NCBI GenBank assembly: GCA_948762645.1
Contig: CAQBRY010000057.1
Span: 3,416-11,116 of the forward strand
Reading direction: 5' to 3'
DNA: 7,701 nt
DNA from: an uncultured Eubacteriales bacterium
GTDB taxonomy: Bacteria > Bacillota > Clostridia > Oscillospirales > Acutalibacteraceae
This document shows, piece by piece, positions 1 through 6,259 of the stretch. Each line of letters begins with the position of its first letter. Position 1 is the first letter of the stretch. The notes below the pieces were generated by a model. That model was not told the origin of the DNA. It searched no databases and saw only the letters and a list, made by a program, of their open reading frames with translations. Position numbers and translations under genes: made by a program.

Positions 1-1086
1 AACGGGAGAGATACTAATCAAGCTATGAATATGTGGAAAACTGAAGCTAAATCAGAAAATGGGAAAGTTCTATTTTCTGCGATTAGGCATGGTAATACTA
101 GAGGAAAAGAAAGTTCATCGAAAGAGATAATTTTAGCTACAGCAGTTCAACAATATGGTATTGAAGAACTTCAAAAAAGTCCAGAGGACAAGGTGTGGGA
201 AGTAAGGCTAGGAAATATACAGTTAATGACTCCTGTAGGCAAGTTTAATCCAATTTCTCCGGATAAAGATATGCCGTTTAAACAAATGAAAACTTTTAGA
301 GATATATCATCTAAAGGTCCTTTTAAAATAGAAATTAAGGATAAAGATGGTAACCCTAAAAAAATAACTTTAAGACTTATAAAGCCTATTTTAGTCAACT
401 TCGGTACCAATGCTCAACATTATGCACTTGGTGGAATCCTTATCAAAAATTCCTATGAACAAAATAAGAGGTCGTTTATTGATTTATTTGGGAAGGATAT
501 TATAAATAAATTGAGTAAGAAGGTGTATAAATTTAATGATAAAGAATTTGGAGGAGAAGTGGGGGACTACTTAAAGAAGTTAAATAATGAAATTACTAAA
601 ATTACAAATAGTCAGCGTCTATTAAATAATAAAGAATTAAAAAAAGATGTTTTATCAGAACTTGTTTTAAAGAAGAAAAAAATTATTAATTTATCTAACC
701 AGATACTATATATATGGGTTAGCACGAACGGAAAGGGCAAGAAGTCAAATCCGGCTGCTATCCAAACCAGATTAGCCGCACTTATGTATTTGATAGGGTA
801 TCCTGTATCTTTTAATTGCAAAAGCGGTAAAGATAGAACCGGAGAAGTTGCGGCGGAAATTAATGATTTGATGTTAACTATGGAAGCTAATAATGGTGAA
901 GTGCCGGATCCATATTCCAAACTTTCGGACGATGAAAGATTGCAGGCAAGTGACGTATTTGATGCAACTCAGTCTGATGTAATAGCTCAAGCAAATACCG
1001 GACATATTGGGCTAAAAGTTGGATTTAAAGGGACCACTAGTCGTTTAGGAAAAATGAAAGGGGCTTCGAAACATGCCAAAACTTAA
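1..1086 (+). CDS. SopB/IpgD-family inositol phosphate phosphatase, 5'-partial
   Basis: Predicted inositol-phosphate/phosphoinositide phosphatase of the SopB/IpgD family, which uses a cysteine-phosphate intermediate. The reading frame is open from base 1. The first ATG is at 25, but eight upstream codons (NGRDTNQA) continue the family match, so the start lies outside the window. Numbering from that ATG, there is an IRHG block near residues 20-23 (SopB has GIRHG), a region around 62-135 that follows SopB (LGNIQLMTPVGKF, then KDGNPKKITL and VNFGTNAQ), the active site FNCKSGKDRTG with C265 and R271 of the CX5R loop, and a C-terminal NTGHIGLKV block corresponding to NTG..G.KV in SopB. SopB is about 560 residues, so roughly 200 N-terminal residues, where secretion and targeting signals sit in SopB, may be missing here. 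The family assignment rests on remembered sequence and is strong. Substrate, delivery route and host target are unknown. No neighbouring secretion gene is visible. Confidence 0.9.
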   Translation, partial: NGRDTNQAMNMWKTEAKSENGKVLFSAIRHGNTRGKESSSKEIILATAVQQYGIEELQKSPEDKVWEVRLGNIQLMTPVGKFNPISPDKDMPFKQMKTFRDISSKGPFKIEIKDKDGNPKKITLRLIKPILVNFGTNAQHYALGGILIKNSYEQNKRSFIDLFGKDIINKLSKKVYKFNDKEFGGEVGDYLKKLNNEITKITNSQRLLNNKELKKDVLSELVLKKKKIINLSNQILYIWVSTNGKGKKSNPAAIQTRLAALMYLIGYPVSFNCKSGKDRTGEVAAEINDLMLTMEANNGEVPDPYSKLSDDERLQASDVFDATQSDVIAQANTGHIGLKVGFKGTTSRLGKMKGASKHAKT

Positions 1087-1211
1087 AATATAGTTTTTAG
1101 GTTACAATGAAAGATATGAAAGTTGTTTTATATATATTAAAGCAAAAGATTATAATAACTAATCATATTTTTTAAGGACATCATAAACTTATAATTAAAA
1201 TGTAAAAAATA

Positions 1212-1247
1212 ATAAAGTCGAATATTAAATTCAATATTCGACTTTAT
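1212..1247. terminator. Perfect 15-bp inverted repeat, possible bidirectional terminator
   Basis: Arms 1212-1226 (ATAAAGTCGAATATT) and 1233-1247 are perfectly complementary around a 6-base loop. Read on the minus strand, the stem is followed by a T-rich stretch (TATTTTTTAC), so it could end the acetyltransferase transcript. On the plus strand the 3' arm itself contains CTTTAT but no further T-run, so it would be a weaker stop for the phosphatase gene 126 bases upstream. It lies between convergent genes, a usual place for a shared terminator. The stem is A/T-rich, which lowers confidence. Confidence 0.5.
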
Positions 1248-1265
1248 CAAATGATGGTCTTAGTA

Positions 1266-1320
1266 ATTATAAGAGACTTGAGAAAATCCAGTAGTAATGC
1301 GGTCTCAAGTCAATTATAAT
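1266..1320. repeat. Imperfect inverted repeat in the convergent intergenic region
   Basis: A 9-bp perfect stem, GACTTGAGA (1275-1283) with TCTCAAGTC (1303-1311), encloses a 19-base loop. Outside a 2x2 internal mismatch, ATTATAA (1266-1272) pairs with TTATAAT (1314-1320). No T-run follows on either strand, so it is not a standard terminator. It could be a processed RNA element or the relic of a small mobile repeat. I recognise no family. Confidence 0.45.
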
Positions 1321-1342
1321 ATTAACAAAAAATACTTTTAGC

Positions 1343-1361
1343 AATTTCTAATTGAGAAATT
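1343..1361 (-). repeat. Small hairpin just after the acetyltransferase stop codon
   Basis: AATTTCT (1343-1349) and AGAAATT (1355-1361) form a 7-bp A/T-rich stem with a 5-base loop, starting four bases past the minus-strand stop codon. On the minus strand a T-run (TATTTTTTG) follows only after about ten bases, so it is at best a weak terminator or a 3'-end stabilising hairpin. Confidence 0.3.
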
Positions 1362-1365
1362 TTAC

Positions 1366-1881
1366 TTACTTTGTTAAACAATAAACTAAATGTACCATAT
1401 CTTTGTTATTATAGTGCTTTACATATTCAGATTGTATTTTCATATTAAGTTTCTCTGCAATTTTACGTGAAGGCAAATTATTGGGTCTAATCGTTGCAAT
1501 TACTTCTTTCGCATTTAACTTGTCGAATGCATAATCTAAACTTGCTTTGGCACTCTCAAATCCATACCCTTTTTTCCAGTATTTTTTATCTATAATGTAA
1601 CCTATACCGATATATTTAATGTCATTAATATCTTCGGTGAGCGGTCCGGCTATACCTACAAATTGGTTTGTTGCTTTTTCTATAACTGCAAAATAACTGA
1701 ACCCTTCATTTTTATACCTTAAAATATTTTTATCTATCCATTCGTGAACTTCTTCATCGGTGAAAGCATGCTCCCAGGCATACATTGTTTCGATGTCCTG
1801 TAGTATAGGCTTTAAGTTGAAGAAGTCATTTTTTGTAATCTTTCGATAACTTAATCGCTCTGATTCCATCGTCCATCCCAT
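1366..1881 (-). CDS. GNAT-family N-acetyltransferase (RimJ/RimL-like)
   Basis: A 171-residue cytoplasmic acetyltransferase that should move an acetyl group from acetyl-CoA to an amine. The opening MESERLSYRKITKNDF matches the RimJ/RimL-type start (ERL.LR...D). The acetyl-CoA pyrophosphate loop is seen as YWKKGYGFES (about 101-110), and the late PNNLPSRKIAEKLNM block (about 133-147) is the typical N..S...AEKLGM motif. The frame stays open upstream into the tRNA, but the start at 1881 is supported by AGAGGTG at 1887-1893 on the minus strand, five bases before the ATG. A second ATG four codons later is less well placed. The gene is convergent to the phosphatase gene and lies downstream of the tRNA-Pro terminator, so it is probably transcribed alone. 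The substrate (ribosomal protein, small amine or antibiotic) cannot be told from sequence. Confidence 0.88.
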   Translation of the reverse strand: MGWTMESERLSYRKITKNDFFNLKPILQDIETMYAWEHAFTDEEVHEWIDKNILRYKNEGFSYFAVIEKATNQFVGIAGPLTEDINDIKYIGIGYIIDKKYWKKGYGFESAKASLDYAFDKLNAKEVIATIRPNNLPSRKIAEKLNMKIQSEYVKHYNNKDMVHLVYCLTK

Positions 1882-1940
1882 AAATGCACCTCTAAAAATA
1901 TAAATAATTCTTATTAATAAAAGCTTAAAACACAAGCGAC

Positions 1941-1978
1941 AAAATAAAAAAATCACAATCAGTTTAGATCGTGATTTT
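1941..1978 (-). terminator. Intrinsic terminator of the tRNA-Pro transcript
   Basis: On the minus strand, an arm at 1978-1967 (AAAATCACGATC) pairs with 1960-1949 (GATTGTGATTTT) with one mismatch and a 6-base loop, followed directly by a T-rich tail (bases 1952-1941 read as T-run, A, T-run). It starts 19 bases past the encoded CCA and separates the tRNA from the acetyltransferase gene. Confidence 0.8.
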
Positions 1979-1997
1979 AGTTTACGCGAACATACAC

Positions 1998-2074
1998 TGG
2001 TCGAGGTGACAGGGTTCGAACCTGCGGCATCTTGGTCCCAAACCAAGCACTCTACCAAACTGAGCTACACCTCG
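1998..2074 (-). tRNA. tRNA-Pro(UGG) with encoded CCA
   Basis: Read on the minus strand, the 5' acceptor strand CGAGGTG (2074-2068) pairs with CACCTCG, followed by discriminator A and CCA (2000-1998). The D arm contains AGCTCAG...GTAGAG. The anticodon stem CTTGG/CCAAG encloses loop TTTGGGA with anticodon TGG, and the T arm contains GGTTCGAACC. The cloverleaf is complete with no intron. It reads proline codons, with wobble covering most CCN. It is a single tRNA unit with its own promoter and terminator. Confidence 0.97.
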
Positions 2075-2085
2075 AACTAAATTTT

Positions 2086-2115
2086 ATTATAATTATATAG
2101 TGTAATATTTGTCAA
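2086..2115 (-). promoter_or_regulatory. Consensus SigA promoter for tRNA-Pro
   Basis: On the minus strand, TTGACA (2115-2110) and TATAAT (2091-2086) are both perfect consensus hexamers with an 18-bp spacer. Transcription would start near 2080-2079, leaving a 5' leader of only a few bases for RNase P to remove. Confidence 0.85.
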
Positions 2116-2132
2116 GACTATTTTTATATCTT

Positions 2133-2161
2133 TAATAATAAGTATAAATGTTATATACATA
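2133..2161 (+). promoter_or_regulatory. Possible SigE-type promoter for spoVB
   Basis: TAATAAT (2133-2139) resembles the sporulation SigE -35 KMATATT with one mismatch. After a 14-bp spacer, TATACATA (2154-2161) resembles the -10 CATACANT. The start would be near 2168, about 70 bases before spoVB. SigE control of spoVB is known in Bacillus subtilis. The region is extremely A/T-rich, so a chance match is quite possible. It has the same spacing and nearly the same -10 as the better candidate before yabP. Confidence 0.4.
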
Positions 2162-2236
2162 TAGATATAAATAAGTTAATATATTATTGGTTTATTTATT
2201 ATATTATAAATATATGAAAATAGAAGGATTTGTGTT

Positions 2237-3994
2237 ATGAGTAAGAATAAAAAGATTAGTCAGTCGTTTGCTAAAGGTGCACTTATTATGACTTTAGGAA
2301 TGTTATTTGTAAAAATAATGGGTGCTATTTTTAAAGTACCTTTGGCTTATATTATAGGTGGGGAAGGAATGGGATATTTTAATGGGGCATACAGCCTTTA
2401 TAATCCTATTTATGCTATGGCTACGGCTGGTCTTCCAATTGCTATATCGAGGATGGTATCCGGTGATATTGCTAGGAAAAGATTTAAAGACGTAAAAAAA
2501 ATACACAAAATATCTGTACCAATATTTTTTTGTACTGGAATGATCGGTTTTATTTTAATGATACTCGGTACATTTTTATATGTTAAAATGGCTAAAGCTC
2601 CGGGATCGATGTATTCTATACTGATGCTTGCCCCGACAGTTTTATTTTCCTGTTTGATTTCAATATATAAGGGATATTATGAAGGTCTTAGAAATATGAT
2701 TCCTACTGCTGTATCTGAGGTAATAGAGTCTACATGTAAAGTTATATTTGGCCTTGTTTTTGCTTGGGCAGTAGTTAAATATGGTTTGCACGAGTATAAT
2801 TCCCTGGGGACCGTTTTTGGAAATCATTACGGTAGTCTTTCACTTGCCAGAAGTGCTACTTTTCCGTTTGCTTCCGCCGGAGCAGTACTTGGTATAACAT
2901 TTGGATCTATAGTAGGGTATTTGTATATGTTAATTACCTACAAAATACAAGGCGATGGTATAACAAGGGAAGAATTAGAAAATTCTCCTGACCCACGTAG
3001 TGCTAGAACTATAATAAAATTATTGTTTAGTATTTCAATACCTGTTGCATTAGGGGCTATAGTAATGAATTTTGCCGGAGTATTGGATGCTACTCTTACT
3101 CAAAGAAGAATTGACGATATTATGCAAACAGCTCCCGACATTTTAATTAATGCTTATAATGGTCTAATTCCAAAAGACGTTATTGAAAGGGGAACTACAC
3201 ACGTATTTTTTCTTGGCGGGTTTGGATGTATGTCTACGATAACTATGGTACTTCCTGCTATAGTACAAGGAATATCAATAAGTGCTTTACCTACTGTTAC
3301 AGCAGCATGGGTAACAGGAGTAAAAGAAAATCTTAAAAAGAACATAGAGTCCATACTTAAAATCACAACATTAATTTCTATTCCTTCCGGGCTTGGATTA
3401 TCCGTACTTTCTTACCCTATAATGGATTTAATATATAATATTGGAGGATCTAAACAGACGGGAGAAATATATATCGGAGCACATGTTATGACCGTTTCTG
3501 CAATAGCCGTAATATTTTCATGTATAAGTACTCCTATTTGCAGTATGCTTCAGGCTGTTGGTAGGGCAGACTTACCTGTAAAAATCCTTACTATTGGTAT
3601 GATTATAAAAGTTGTACTTAATTATATTTTGGTAGGTATACCTAGAATAAATATTCAAGGAGCTAGTTTTGGTACGCTTGTGTGTTATTTATTTGTTTTT
3701 GTAGCTACGCTTTATTATTTGCATAAAGAGTCTGGGATTTCTTTAAATTTAAAATCCATATTTTTAAAGCCTCTAATTGCAGGACTATTTTGTGCCGGAG
3801 CGTCATATTTTTCTCATAGTCTGTTTTCAAAATTTATATCATATAAATTATCTACGGTTATTTCTATCATTATTGGGTGTATAATTTACGTTATTTTTAT
3901 TTTAGCTTTAAAAGCTGTTACTAAATCTGATCTAAAAATGTTACCAAAAAGTGAAAAAATTATTTATTTCCTTGAAAAACACAAATTAATGTAA
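2237..3994 (+). CDS. spoVB: SpoVB-like polysaccharide/lipid flippase of sporulation
   Basis: A 585-residue integral membrane protein of the MOP flippase superfamily (SpoVB/MurJ/Wzx relatives), expected to move lipid-linked cell-wall precursor during spore cortex formation. Many hydrophobic segments fill the length, consistent with about 14 helices. The family start is clear: SFAKGALIMTLGMLFVKIMGAIFKVPLAYIIGGEGMGYFNGAYSLYN in essence, with the conserved G.G..Y..AY.LY and the P.A.S..VS block near residues 66-75. It is somewhat longer than the roughly 520 residues of Bacillus SpoVB; the extra length includes a loop around residues 180-215. AGAAGGA at 2222-2228 lies 8 bases before the ATG. It is the first gene of the cluster and has a possible SigE promoter upstream. 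mazG follows after 52 bases, as in other endospore formers. Function is assigned by family and context; the transported substrate is inferred. Confidence 0.92.
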   Translation: MSKNKKISQSFAKGALIMTLGMLFVKIMGAIFKVPLAYIIGGEGMGYFNGAYSLYNPIYAMATAGLPIAISRMVSGDIARKRFKDVKKIHKISVPIFFCTGMIGFILMILGTFLYVKMAKAPGSMYSILMLAPTVLFSCLISIYKGYYEGLRNMIPTAVSEVIESTCKVIFGLVFAWAVVKYGLHEYNSLGTVFGNHYGSLSLARSATFPFASAGAVLGITFGSIVGYLYMLITYKIQGDGITREELENSPDPRSARTIIKLLFSISIPVALGAIVMNFAGVLDATLTQRRIDDIMQTAPDILINAYNGLIPKDVIERGTTHVFFLGGFGCMSTITMVLPAIVQGISISALPTVTAAWVTGVKENLKKNIESILKITTLISIPSGLGLSVLSYPIMDLIYNIGGSKQTGEIYIGAHVMTVSAIAVIFSCISTPICSMLQAVGRADLPVKILTIGMIIKVVLNYILVGIPRINIQGASFGTLVCYLFVFVATLYYLHKESGISLNLKSIFLKPLIAGLFCAGASYFSHSLFSKFISYKLSTVISIIIGCIIYVIFILALKAVTKSDLKMLPKSEKIIYFLEKHKLM

Positions 3995-4006
3995 TATTAT
4001 GTAATT

Positions 4007-4036
4007 ATATCCTATTTTTGGATATTTAAGATAGGA
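4007..4036 (+). promoter_or_regulatory. Short alternative hairpins before mazG
   Basis: ATATCC (4007-4012) can pair with GGATAT (4020-4025). Alternatively TCCTAT (4010-4015) can pair with ATAGGA (4031-4036), which covers part of the mazG ribosome binding site AGGAGG (4033-4038). The two pairings exclude each other. The stems are only six base pairs, so this may be chance. Confidence 0.25.
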
Positions 4037-4046
4037 GGATGATTAT

Positions 4047-4778
4047 TTGATTTGGTCATTAGATCGTGAAAATTATGGTATTACTGATTTACTAAATATT
4101 GTTAGAGTTTTACGGTCATCTGATGGTTGTCTTTGGGATCGCATACAGACTCATTCTAGTTTACGATCAAATTTTATTGAAAGTGTTCATGATGCCTCGG
4201 AATGTATTTACTGTAATGACATGGTCACTTTTAAAGAAAAATTGGCGGAAGTTTTAAAATTTATAATGTTTCATTGTCAGATAGAGCAGGAGTCTAATAA
4301 TTTCTCATTTAATGATGTTGTGGACAATGTCTGTAAAAAACTTATTTTAAAACACCCTCATATTTTTTTAAAAAATGTTCAAAAAAGTACGACGAAAGAA
4401 AACAATAAATCTAATATGAATAATAAAGTTAGATTCCTTAACGTAAAGAGATCTATTGAACCACCCGAAGAAATACCAAAAACTTTACCTGCCTTAGCCC
4501 GAGCTAAAAAAATACAAAGTAAAGCAGCTAAGGAAGGATATGGTGTATTTTCAATTGATGAGGCTTTTTCTGAGGCTAAGGATAGACTTAAGTATCTTGA
4601 AACTGTTATAAAAAATGGTGAAATTAATGAGTACAGCAAGGAAATAGGAGATTTTTTGTTTTCGGTTTCGGAAATTTCCAGACTTATAGACGTAGATGCA
4701 GAAAGTGCTTTATATGATTCTTGTCAAAGATTTATGAATAATTTTCTACATATACTTGAAATTCAAAATAAAGTGTAG
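4047..4778 (+). CDS. mazG: MazG-family protein with degenerate catalytic residues
   Basis: A 243-residue protein with the two-domain MazG layout. MazG hydrolyses nucleoside triphosphates to monophosphates and pyrophosphate. Domain 1 (about 12-106) has LLNIVRVLRSSDGCLWDRIQ, ending in KHPHIF; domain 2 (about 146-240) begins LPALARAKKIQSKAA. The usual EExxE and ExxD metal ligands are altered. In domain 1, E45-S46-x-x-D49 and K65-x-x-E68 stand where EExxE and ExxD are expected. In domain 2, D179-R180-x-x-Y183 replaces EExxE while E199 and D202 are kept. CPWD has become CLWD. Activity may be lost or changed. The TTG start at 4047 is fixed by AGGAGG at 4033-4038. Unlike Bacillus YabN it has no N-terminal methylase domain. 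The frame is intact and lies between spoVB and hup, as is usual in this cluster, so some function is probably kept. Confidence 0.88.
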   Translation: MIWSLDRENYGITDLLNIVRVLRSSDGCLWDRIQTHSSLRSNFIESVHDASECIYCNDMVTFKEKLAEVLKFIMFHCQIEQESNNFSFNDVVDNVCKKLILKHPHIFLKNVQKSTTKENNKSNMNNKVRFLNVKRSIEPPEEIPKTLPALARAKKIQSKAAKEGYGVFSIDEAFSEAKDRLKYLETVIKNGEINEYSKEIGDFLFSVSEISRLIDVDAESALYDSCQRFMNNFLHILEIQNKV

Positions 4779-4784
4779 TAGTAT
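4756..4784 (+). promoter_or_regulatory. Possible SigA promoter for hup
   Basis: TTGAAA (4756-4761), a 17-bp spacer and TAGTAT (4779-4784) give nine of twelve consensus bases. It overlaps the 3' end of mazG. Transcription would start near 4791, leaving a leader of about 85 bases before hup. A promoter of its own would suit HU, an abundant vegetative protein. Confidence 0.4.
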
Positions 4785-4876
4785 GTATCTGCGGATTATT
4801 AAATATGCCAAGGTATATTCTTAATAATTCAAAAAGTATTATGTGTGTACTAGGTGAAAGTACAGAAAGGATTGTT

Positions 4877-5155
4877 ATGAATAAGACAGATTTAATTGCT
4901 AAAATTTCGGACAAAAGTCAGCTTACTAAGAAAGATTCAGAAAAAGCATTGAATGCCTTCGTAGAGGCTGTGACTGAAGCAGTTGCTGCTGATGACAAAG
5001 TTCAATTGATAGGTTTTGGAACCTTTGAGCGTCGTAGACGTGAAAAACGTTCCGGACGTGATCCTAGATCTGGAAAGCCAATTGAAATTCCTGCATCTAA
5101 TACACCGGCATTTAAAGCAGGTAAAGCGTTTAAGGATGCTGTAAATTCTAAATAA
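4877..5155 (+). CDS. hup: HU-family nucleoid DNA-binding protein
   Basis: A 92-residue HU protein, which dimerises and bends DNA to shape the nucleoid. It starts MNKTDLIAKISDKSQLTK, the classic HU N-terminus. The signature IGFGTFERRRREKRSGRDPRSG spans roughly 45-66, with P63 at the tip of the DNA-inserting arm; the family's usual GRNP is GRDP here. The C-terminal PAFKAGKAFKDAVN is also typical. An in-frame ATG 24 codons upstream exists, but the extra residues do not resemble HU, and AAAGGA at 4866-4871 fits the start at 4877. It sits between mazG and rqcP, an order common in Clostridia. The length is normal and no key residue is missing. Confidence 0.96.
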   Translation: MNKTDLIAKISDKSQLTKKDSEKALNAFVEAVTEAVAADDKVQLIGFGTFERRRREKRSGRDPRSGKPIEIPASNTPAFKAGKAFKDAVNSK

Positions 5156-5182
5156 TTTTTGAATTTTTTATTAGAGGTAATC

Positions 5183-5452
5183 ATGAGATTAGATAAGTAC
5201 TTAAAAGTCTCCAGAATAATAAAAAGACGTACTGTTGCCAATCAAGCATGTGATTCTGGTAGAGTTATGGTTAATAGTAAACAAGCTAAAGCATCTTATG
5301 AGATTTCTGTTGATGATGTCATAAATGTTAGGTTTGGAAACAATAATTTAACTGTTAAAGTTATTAGCTTGGACAAACATATTTCTAAAGATGAAGCCTC
5401 TAATATGTATTTAGTATTATCAAATGAAGATCTAGAAGTAAGTTTTAATTAG
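5183..5452 (+). CDS. rqcP: RqcP (YabO), S4-domain ribosome quality-control factor
   Basis: An 89-residue RNA-binding protein of the RqcP/YabO and Hsp15-related S4 family. RqcP helps RqcH add alanine tails to stalled nascent chains on free 50S subunits. The S4 fold covers about residues 1-60: MRLDKYLKVSRIIKRRTVANQACDSG then GRVMVN and AKASYEISVDD. The S4 core R.D..L...R...R..A....G.V.VN is complete. The frame is open back to a TTG at 5159, but the ATG at 5183 has AGAGG at 5173-5177 five bases upstream and gives the canonical N-terminus. It follows hup by 27 bases and is probably cotranscribed with it. Its stop codon touches the proposed yabP promoter. Confidence 0.93.
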   Translation: MRLDKYLKVSRIIKRRTVANQACDSGRVMVNSKQAKASYEISVDDVINVRFGNNNLTVKVISLDKHISKDEASNMYLVLSNEDLEVSFN

Positions 5453-5481
5453 TAATATTTTGAACAGCCCCTTCATACATA
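5453..5481 (+). promoter_or_regulatory. SigE-type sporulation promoter for yabPQ
   Basis: TAATATT (5453-5459) matches the SigE -35 KMATATT exactly. After 14 bp, CATACATA (5474-5481) matches CATACANT except for the last base. Transcription would begin near 5488. In Bacillus subtilis yabP and yabQ belong to the SigE regulon, so context agrees. The -10 overlaps the 5' arm of the inverted repeat listed next. Confidence 0.6.
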
Positions 5482-5513
5482 TTTTTTAGGTAAGATTTTA
5501 TGAAGGGGCTGTT
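5463..5513 (+). promoter_or_regulatory. Perfect 15-bp hairpin covering the yabP ribosome binding site
   Basis: Arms 5463-5477 (AACAGCCCCTTCATA) and 5499-5513 (TATGAAGGGGCTGTT) are perfectly complementary around a 21-base loop. The following ATTTTTA gives a partial terminator tail. The 3' arm holds the only plausible yabP ribosome binding site, AAGGGG at 5503-5508, about 11 bases before the ATG. RNA read through from rqcP would fold, stopping transcription or hiding the site. RNA started at the proposed SigE promoter (near 5488) lacks the 5' arm and would stay open. Confidence 0.75.
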
Positions 5514-5519
5514 ATTTTT

Positions 5520-5804
5520 ATGGATCAGCAGACAAATGCTAATAAAATGCCTCATACTTTAATATTAGACAATAGGAAAATATTAACTCTAAGTGGCATA
5601 TCTAATGTAGATAGTTTTGATGAAGGTTCCGTGGTAGCATATACTGATATTGGAGAATTAAGTATAAAAGGTAATAATTTACATATTGCTAAACTTAATT
5701 TAGATACTGGTGAAATGGTTTTGGATGGTGAGATAGTTTCTATGATTTATTCAAATAATCAGAATATTAGCTCAAAAGGAATTTTGTCGAGATTATTTAG
5801 ATAG
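5520..5804 (+). CDS. yabP: YabP spore coat/cortex assembly protein
   Basis: A 94-residue protein of the YabP/YqfC family, made in the mother cell and needed for proper spore coat and cortex assembly. The family pattern is clear: HTLILDNRKILTLSGI, then VDSFDEG, then LSIKGNNLHIAKLNLDTGEMVLDGEI, then MIYS, and the C-terminal SKGILSRLFR. There is no signal peptide or membrane segment. The first 10 residues are variable. The start at 5520 lies just past the hairpin; an internal ATG at 5547 has no ribosome binding site. yabQ follows after 13 bases, with its ribosome binding site overlapping the yabP stop codon, so the two are translationally linked. Confidence 0.93.
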   Translation: MDQQTNANKMPHTLILDNRKILTLSGISNVDSFDEGSVVAYTDIGELSIKGNNLHIAKLNLDTGEMVLDGEIVSMIYSNNQNISSKGILSRLFR

Positions 5805-5817
5805 GAGTCATAAATTT

Positions 5818-6231
5818 TTGGAATATTTGATGGTTGATCAAGTTCAAATTTTTTGGTATTCTTTTACTTTAGGGTTAATCTTAGGAGTTATATATGACAT
5901 CTTTAGAATATTTAGATTAGTGTTTAATTCTAAAAAATGGGGCATATTTTTTCAAGATATGCTGTATTTTATTATTATATCATTAATTACTTTTTTCTTT
6001 ATTATTATATTTAACAAAGGGAAAATAAGATATTATATTCTTATAGGACAATTTATAGGGTGGGGTATCTATTATATTTCTCTTGGAAGAATTGTATATA
6101 AGTATTCAAAAATTTTTTTAAGAGTAATAAAAAATTTTTTTAGTTTTTTATTTTACCCATTAAAGGTTATTTTTAATAAATTATCAAAAATAAAATTGTG
6201 TAAATGTAACATTAAAAAAGAAAAAACATAA
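5818..6231 (+). CDS. yabQ: YabQ spore cortex membrane protein
   Basis: A 137-residue membrane protein of the YabQ family, localised to the outer forespore membrane and needed for cortex formation in Bacillus subtilis. The family opening QVQIFWYSFTLGLILGVIYDIFRIFR is present (about 8-33), with the conserved G...YD..R. Hydrophobic segments are seen near 10-27, 45-66, 71-92 and a shorter one near 103-120, followed by a lysine- and cysteine-containing tail (KLCKCNIKKEK). The TTG at 5818 is chosen because AGGAG at 5803-5807 is ten bases upstream; the ATG at 5830 would be 22 bases away. It forms a two-gene sporulation unit with yabP. Sequence around the stop is extremely A/T-rich. Confidence 0.9.
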   Translation: MEYLMVDQVQIFWYSFTLGLILGVIYDIFRIFRLVFNSKKWGIFFQDMLYFIIISLITFFFIIIFNKGKIRYYILIGQFIGWGIYYISLGRIVYKYSKIFLRVIKNFFSFLFYPLKVIFNKLSKIKLCKCNIKKEKT

Positions 6232-6259
6232 AAAAATTAATATTTTTTTCAAAAACCCC

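Noticed and set aside
612..920. Minus-strand open frame opposite the phosphatase
   Set aside because: It is a shadow of the strongly supported plus-strand gene and has no recognisable motif or ribosome binding site.
1882..2058. N-terminal extension of the acetyltransferase frame by 59 codons on the minus strand
   Set aside because: It translates the tRNA-Pro gene and its terminator; the ribosome binding site and family match place the start at 1881.
1..2074. Genomic island integrated at the tRNA-Pro gene
   Set aside because: The phosphatase and acetyltransferase lie on the 3' side of the tRNA, but I found no direct repeat of the tRNA 3' end in the window and no integrase gene, so there is no evidence beyond position.
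4805..4876. 24-codon upstream extension of HU
   Set aside because: The extra residues do not resemble HU, and the ribosome binding site and classic MNKTDLI start are at 4877.
5159..5182. Upstream TTG start for rqcP
   Set aside because: No ribosome binding site precedes it and it adds residues absent from the family; AGAGG fits the ATG at 5183.
6230..6249. A-run/T-run palindrome after yabQ as a terminator
   Set aside because: Eight A/T pairs with a 4-base loop and no G/C pair are too weak for a standard terminator; such runs are expected in this composition.
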